Part shown: positions 5,916 through 7,506 of the stretch, one piece after another
How positions within the stretch are numbered: the stretch's first letter is position 1
Layout of the letters: each line of letters opens with the position of its first letter
Source of the DNA: Clostridiales bacterium
GTDB lineage: Bacteria > Bacillota > Clostridia > Oscillospirales > Oscillospiraceae
Length of the DNA stretch: 7,506 nt
NCBI GenBank assembly: GCA_020861055.1
Contig: JAJBTD010000001.1
Location: 1-7,506 of the forward strand
Direction: 5' to 3'
Position numbers and translations under genes: made by a program
The notes under the pieces: generated by a model
What the model was told of the DNA's origin: nothing
Database searches by the model: none
Seen by the model: the letters and a program-made list of their open reading frames with translations, nothing else

Positions 5916-6098
5916 ATGAAGGCGGATTTGATTGCAGCGATTATCTGGTTCGTAGCGGCGGTGGTGGCCCTGGTCTATGGGCTGGTGAGCGACCAGTGGG
6001 CCTATCTGCTGTTCGCCGTCATCTTCTGTGTGATCGGCGGGGGATATCGGGTGAAAAAGTATCTCGACGGCGACAAAAATGACGATGGCCAATCCTGA
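5916..6098 (+). CDS. Small two-helix membrane protein of unknown function
   Basis: Sixty residues, no family recognised. Two hydrophobic stretches are visible: about 4-24 (LIAAIIWFVAAVVALVYGLV) and about 28-43 (WAYLLFAVIFCVIGGG). They are joined by a short polar turn (SDQ) and followed by a charged tail (YRVKKYLDGDKNDDGQS) that probably lies in the cytoplasm with its Lys/Arg at the membrane edge. AGGAGG at 5900-5905 is 10 bases before the ATG. It is the first full gene after the strong promoter and ends 19 bases before the MmcQ-like gene, so it is in the same operon as cwlD. The gene is probably real, given its ribosome-binding site, position and coherent topology. Its role is unknown. Confidence 0.75.
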   Translation: MKADLIAAIIWFVAAVVALVYGLVSDQWAYLLFAVIFCVIGGGYRVKKYLDGDKNDDGQS

Positions 6099-6117
6099 TA
6101 AGAGGGGGAGCGCTGCC

Positions 6118-6492
6118 ATGACGACCCGGGAAGAGGCCGTCCGCGCCTGCCTGGAGATGCCCTTTTCCTATGAAGACTACCCCTTCGACGACAAAAACTG
6201 GACGGTCATCCGTCATCTGGAAAACAAGAAGATTTTTGCCATGATCTTTCGGCGGGAGGACCGTATCTGGATCAATGTCAAGGCGGAGCCGGTCAGCGGG
6301 GACTTCTGGCGGCAAATCTATCCGGCGGTGGTCCCGGCCTATCACATGAACAAGCAGCACTGGATCAGCATTATCCTGGACGGCAGCATGGAGGAGGAGG
6401 ACATCCTCCGGCTGATTCAGGACAGCTACGACCTGACGGCACCTAAGAAGAAGGGGAGAGGCCGCCCAGCCCTGGAAACCGAACAGGCGTAA
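6118..6492 (+). CDS. MmcQ/YjbR family protein with an AT-hook-like tail
   Basis: A 124-residue protein of the MmcQ/YjbR (DUF419) family, a small fold with a CyaY-like shape that is often described as DNA-binding; its cellular role is not established. Seen in the sequence: 'FSYEDYPFDDKNWTVIRHLENKKIFAMI' in the first half, 'RIWINVKAEP' as the central strand, and the family-typical 'PAYHMNKQHWISIILDG' (about 76-92), then 'LIQDSYDLT'. The last 15 residues add KKKGRGRPALE, which contains the RGRP core of an AT-hook and lies beyond the usual end of the domain. ATG 6118 is preferred over the in-frame ATG at 6079 because GGGGGAG (6104-6110) lies 7 bases upstream and the earlier ATG falls inside the preceding gene. 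It is in the operon with cwlD and radA. Confidence 0.85.
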   Translation: MTTREEAVRACLEMPFSYEDYPFDDKNWTVIRHLENKKIFAMIFRREDRIWINVKAEPVSGDFWRQIYPAVVPAYHMNKQHWISIILDGSMEEEDILRLIQDSYDLTAPKKKGRGRPALETEQA

Positions 6493-6521
6493 ACCCTCCG
6501 CACCTCCCATATACTTCCACC

Positions 6522-6527
6522 GGGAGG
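6522..6527 (+). promoter_or_regulatory. Ribosome-binding site deciding the cwlD start
   Basis: GGGAGG lies 7 bases before ATG 6535 but only 1 base before the in-frame ATG 6529, so the second ATG is the likely start. Confidence 0.7.
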
Positions 6528-6534
6528 GATGGAG

Positions 6535-7251
6535 ATGAGAAACGCAACCATAAGGCGGGCCGTCATCAGTCTGACCCTAGCGGCAGCCATGGTTTCCTTT
6601 ACCCTTTGGTGCGGCCAAATGGAGGCAGCAGAGACCTTTTCGCCCCAACTGCGGGGGGAAGACACCCTGGTCATCGACCCGGGCCACGGCGGGGCGGACG
6701 GCGGGGCCGTCTCGGTCTCCGGGGTGGCGGAAAGCGAGATCAATCTGGCCATTGCCCTGAAATGCGACCAGATCGCCGGGCTGTTCGGCCAGCGGACCGT
6801 CCTGCTCCGGGACACAGAGGAATCTCTGGCGGACCCAGAGGCGGAGACGGTGCGGGAGCAGAAGCGCAGCGACATGGAAAACCGGGTGGCGGTCGTCAAC
6901 ACCACCTCCGACGCCCTGTTGCTGAGCATCCACCAGAACCAGTATACCGACTCTAAATACTCCGGCGCACAGGTCTTTTACCAGCCGGACGGGGAGAGCC
7001 AGGGCTGGGCGGAACAGACCCAGGCCCTCCTCCGGGAGTGCCTGGACAGCGACAACCGGCGACAGGCCAAGGAGATGCCCTCCGACCTCTATCTGATGAG
7101 CCACATCACCTGCCCGGCCATCCTGGCGGAGTGCGGCTTTCTCTCAAACCCGGAGGAGGACCACCGGCTTCAGGACGACGGCTATCAGACCCGGCTGGCG
7201 ACGGTGCTCATAGGGGCCTGCCTGAGCTACTGGTACGGGAGCGGACAATGA
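6535..7251 (+). CDS. cwlD: N-acetylmuramoyl-L-alanine amidase CwlD (spore cortex)
   Basis: A 238-residue zinc amidase of the Amidase_3 family. In sporulating Firmicutes CwlD strips the peptide from muramic acid, so that a deacetylase such as PdaA can form muramic delta-lactam, the mark read by germination enzymes. Residues about 8-26 form a hydrophobic signal or anchor segment after RR, so the enzyme should act outside the membrane. Zinc ligands and catalytic residues are in place: His51 in 'VIDPGHGGADGGA', Glu66 in 'GVAESEINLAIA', His133 in 'LLSIHQNQ', and Glu199 in 'ILAECGFLSNP'. Length matches CwlD (about 237 in Bacillus), and 'YSGAQVFY' and the lack of any cell-wall-binding repeats also fit. 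It lies 42 bases after the MmcQ-like gene and 18 bases before radA. Other sporulating Clostridia also encode cell-envelope amidases of this family, but the size and motifs favour CwlD. It looks intact. Confidence 0.9.
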   Translation: MRNATIRRAVISLTLAAAMVSFTLWCGQMEAAETFSPQLRGEDTLVIDPGHGGADGGAVSVSGVAESEINLAIALKCDQIAGLFGQRTVLLRDTEESLADPEAETVREQKRSDMENRVAVVNTTSDALLLSIHQNQYTDSKYSGAQVFYQPDGESQGWAEQTQALLRECLDSDNRRQAKEMPSDLYLMSHITCPAILAECGFLSNPEEDHRLQDDGYQTRLATVLIGACLSYWYGSGQ

Positions 7252-7269
7252 TTTGACACGGAGACGAGA

Positions 7270-7506
7270 ATGAAAAGCAAGACGATTTTTTACTGTACGA
7301 GCTGCGGGAACGAGTTTCCCAAGTGGCAGGGGAGATGCCCCGGCTGCGGCAGCTGGAATACCATTGTGGAGCAGCCGACGGAGAGCCGGAGCAAAAACCC
7401 GGTGCCGTCCGTCTCCTCCGGTCGGCCGGTGGGCCGGGCTATGCCCTTATCCCAGGTGGAGATGGGGGAGGAGATCCGTTTCCGCACCGGCATGGGGGAG
7501 CTGGAC
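7270..7506 (+). CDS. radA: DNA repair protein RadA (Sms), N-terminal part
   Basis: The first 79 residues of RadA, a RecA-like helicase that extends branched recombination intermediates during homologous recombination and repair. The N-terminal C4 zinc finger is complete: Cys9, Cys12, Cys23 and Cys26 in 'YCTSCGNEFPKWQGRCPGCG', followed by 'SWNTIVEQ'. A variable linker leads to 'RFRTGMGELD', the usual lead-in to the Walker A region, where the window ends. GGAG at 7260-7263 lies 6 bases before the ATG. It is the last visible gene of the operon, 18 bases after cwlD. The frame is open to the edge; the ATPase and Lon-like domains should follow outside the window. Confidence 0.95.
   Translation, partial: MKSKTIFYCTSCGNEFPKWQGRCPGCGSWNTIVEQPTESRSKNPVPSVSSGRPVGRAMPLSQVEMGEEIRFRTGMGELD

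Noticed and set aside
5873..6082. GTG-started 69-codon frame overlapping the small membrane protein
   Set aside because: It is a shifted frame of the membrane-protein gene without a ribosome-binding site; the 60-residue frame has AGGAGG and coherent hydrophobic helices.
6426..7104. Minus-strand open frames opposite the MmcQ-like gene and cwlD
   Set aside because: GC-rich mirror frames without recognisable domains; the plus-strand genes are certain.
7253..7258. TTGACA just before radA as a promoter -35 box
   Set aside because: No -10 box at suitable spacing; it lies in an 18-base gap within an operon.

Overview
The window reads as chromosomal DNA of a spore-forming gut Clostridium-class bacterium, most likely Oscillospiraceae (Flavonifractor/Lawsonibacter/Oscillibacter-like). 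This rests on three things: spore-coat genes of the cotJ type, a CwlD-type spore-cortex amidase next to radA, and GC-rich coding sequence with strong AGGAGG ribosome-binding sites. The family assignment is inference. No rRNA, tRNA or CRISPR is visible.

Left part (1 to about 4730) looks like one end of an integrated mobilizable element. It holds three tandem same-strand genes for PlsC/LPLAT-like acyltransferases, followed by a convergent MobA/MobL (MOB-Q type) relaxase. Only the third acyltransferase is intact. The first lacks its N-terminal catalytic half and abuts a strong GC-rich hairpin at the window edge. The second is broken by two or three single-base indels, yet its original boundaries can be rebuilt because its ends overlap its neighbours as ATGA (631-634) and TGATG (1578-1582). 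The three form a former translationally coupled operon and share an unusual C-terminal tail.

Junction (about 4722-4735): cotJC, read leftward, stops after 140 residues, where its relatives continue for roughly 50 more. The stop lies about 127 bases upstream of the relaxase start. The simplest reading is that the element inserted into, or deleted, the 3' end of cotJC. The other end of the element and the missing cotJC tail are not in the window.

Middle (4722-5596, minus strand): a cotJ operon in which CotJA and CotJB are one continuous reading frame (TTG start), overlapping cotJC by TGATG.

Right part (5784-7506, plus strand): a near-consensus sigma-A promoter (TTGACT, 17 bp, TATAAT) drives an apparent four-gene operon: a 60-residue two-helix membrane protein, an MmcQ/YjbR protein with an AT-hook-like tail, the amidase CwlD, and the start of radA, which runs off the window. 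The gaps are 19, 42 and 18 bases, so co-transcription is likely.
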